From positions 1,922,001 through 1,986,000 of the forward strand of contig NZ_CP039731.1 in NCBI RefSeq assembly GCF_005155025.1: a stretch of DNA of 64,000 nucleotides, given 5' to 3'. Source of the DNA: Aquitalea aquatilis. GTDB lineage: Bacteria > Pseudomonadota > Gammaproteobacteria > Burkholderiales > Chromobacteriaceae. The notes under the pieces are model-generated. The model ran no database searches and was not told the DNA's origin. It worked only from the letters and a program-made list of their open reading frames with translations. Position numbers and translations under genes: made by a program. Shown here one piece after another: positions 63,106 through 64,000 of this stretch (positions within the stretch are counted from its first letter, which is position 1; every line of letters starts with the position of its first letter).

Positions 63106-64000
63106 TCAATTACCTTGTTTGATCAGGAGCTGCTGCACCTTGAGGATGTTCAGACCTTGCGATAGCTGGTAATCCTGCTTCGGATTGGGTTCGCGCGGAT
63201 TATCCGGGCTGGCGTTCTTGTCATCCTGCTGCTTGGGCGCTTCCTGCTTGAGCGGAGCGGCCACCGGCGGTTTTGCCGGTTTGCTCGCCTTGGCCGGAGC
63301 GTCGTCGCCATTGGGGTTGGCCAGATGGTTTTCCAGATCCACTTCGCGCACGCGCAGGGCCTGGTCGGCGGCCGTCACGGTAGCGTCTTCCACCACCACA
63401 TCCGGCACAATGCCCTTGGCCTGGATGGAGCGACCGCTTGGCGTGAAGTAGCGGGCGGTAGTCAGCTTGATGCCACCGGCACTGCCCAGCGGCAGGATGG
63501 ATTGCACCGAGCCTTTGCCGAAGGTCTGGGTACCCACCAGCACAGCGCGCTTGTGGTCTTGCAGCGCACCAGCGACGATTTCCGAGGCCGAGGCCGAGCC
63601 GCCGTTGACCAGCACCACCAGCGGTACTTTGTGGGTTTCCTGCGGCAGGACCGACAGCGGATCGGGCATGCCCGGGCGGCCGTAGTTCTGCGGCGTGGCA
63701 GTCAGCTTCATCTTGGCATCGGCGGTGCGGCCTTCGGTGTAGACCACCAGCGCATCCTTGGGCAGGAAGGCGGCGGATACGCCAACGGCGCTGGTCAGCA
63801 GGCCACCGGGGTCATCACGCAGATCAAGCACCAGGCCCTTGAGCGGCTGCTTGTTCTGCTTGGTCATGCTGGCCACGGCTTCGGCCAGGTTCTCGGTGGT
63901 GTGTTCCTGGAACTGGGTGATGCGGACATAGCCGTAGCCCGGTTCCAGCAGCTTGAACTTGACGCTCTTGGTTTTGATGATGGCGCGGTTGAGGGTGAAT
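63106..64000 (-). CDS. ctpA: Carboxy-terminal processing protease CtpA/Prc-type (S41, start outside window)
   Basis: About 297 C-terminal residues of a periplasmic S41 serine protease are visible; the N-terminal signal and most of the PDZ domain lie beyond 64000. Visible blocks: VLDLRDDPGGLLTSAVGVS, the catalytic Ser in NGGSASASEIVAGAL, and the catalytic Lys in FGKGSVQSI. YFTPSGRSIQAKGIVPDVVVE is typical. The last 80 residues are Ala/Lys/Pro-rich then end in a short helix. Such proteases trim periplasmic and outer-membrane proteins. Subgroup naming (CtpA or CtpB) is not certain. Confidence 0.93.
   Translation of the reverse strand, partial: FTLNRAIIKTKSVKFKLLEPGYGYVRITQFQEHTTENLAEAVASMTKQNKQPLKGLVLDLRDDPGGLLTSAVGVSAAFLPKDALVVYTEGRTADAKMKLTATPQNYGRPGMPDPLSVLPQETHKVPLVVLVNGGSASASEIVAGALQDHKRAVLVGTQTFGKGSVQSILPLGSAGGIKLTTARYFTPSGRSIQAKGIVPDVVVEDATVTAADQALRVREVDLENHLANPNGDDAPAKASKPAKPPVAAPLKQEAPKQQDDKNASPDNPREPNPKQDYQLSQGLNILKVQQLLIKQGN

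Overview
The window is a chromosomal segment, roughly 60% G+C in most genes, from a motile betaproteobacterium. Gene content and order (alaA-hom-thrC, flgA-flgM-flgN, the ubiE/ubiJ/ubiB block, ppk1, argA, Fe-S protein YggX) and protein similarity by eye suggest the Neisseriales, probably Chromobacteriaceae (Chromobacterium/Aquitalea/Vogesella-like). That placement is inference; no database search was run. Nearly all genes are intact. queA at the left edge and ctpA at the right edge are cut by the window.

Layout. 1-4785: queA end, a DUF971 gene and a ubiquinone block (ubiE, a LysE-type exporter, ubiJ, ubiB). 4859-10215: a 3-hydroxybutyrate/acetoacetate operon (GntP permease, bdhA, scoA, scoB) with its own sigma-54 activator, a good -24/-12 promoter and three GTCT(C)-N-(G)AGAC palindromes as candidate enhancer sites. 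10349-11152: an AhpD-like protein and an Mth938-domain protein. 11322-16477: alaA, hom and thrC, with two paralogous small secreted Cys proteins and a 143-bp MITE-like element between hom and thrC. 16618-18156: flgA, flgM, flgN. 18268-20761: a CobD/AmpE-like membrane protein and an RhlE-type helicase. 20903-23636: the lutABC lactate oxidation operon. 23744-26948: a BdlA-like double-PAS transducer, a LysR regulator and a divergent SDR. 27018-29560: an A+T-rich patch with an orphan protein and a membrane chemoreceptor.

29992-35140 is a selenocysteine locus: selC (tRNA-Sec), selB, a zinc-type CDF transporter overlapping selB, a GlpM-type membrane protein on the other strand, selA and a small membrane protein. 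35241-44726 holds srkA and a chemotaxis operon (cheY, STAS, cheA, MCP, two cheW, cheD, cheB, CheY-EAL) that has no cheR. 45002-51503 is the client of the sel genes: fdnG-fdnH-fdnI-fdhE, with an in-frame UGA at codon 196 of fdnG and a SECIS-like hairpin after it, plus divergent fdhD. 51721-53260: lysC and a Ser/Arg/Glu tRNA cluster. 53399-64000: lipoproteins, ghrA, a dual CDGSH protein, ettA, ppk1, yggX, argA and ctpA.

How parts work together: selA/selB/selC supply the selenocysteine needed for formate dehydrogenase-N. FdhD and FdhE mature that enzyme, which would feed electrons from formate into the quinone pool; the Ubi proteins make that quinone and LutABC also draws on the respiratory chain. 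The most notable observations are the self-contained selenium/formate module with a metal exporter translationally coupled to selB, the sigma-54/UAS architecture of the ketone-body operon, the secreted-protein pair inside the threonine genes, and the cheR-less chemotaxis operon ending in a c-di-GMP phosphodiesterase.
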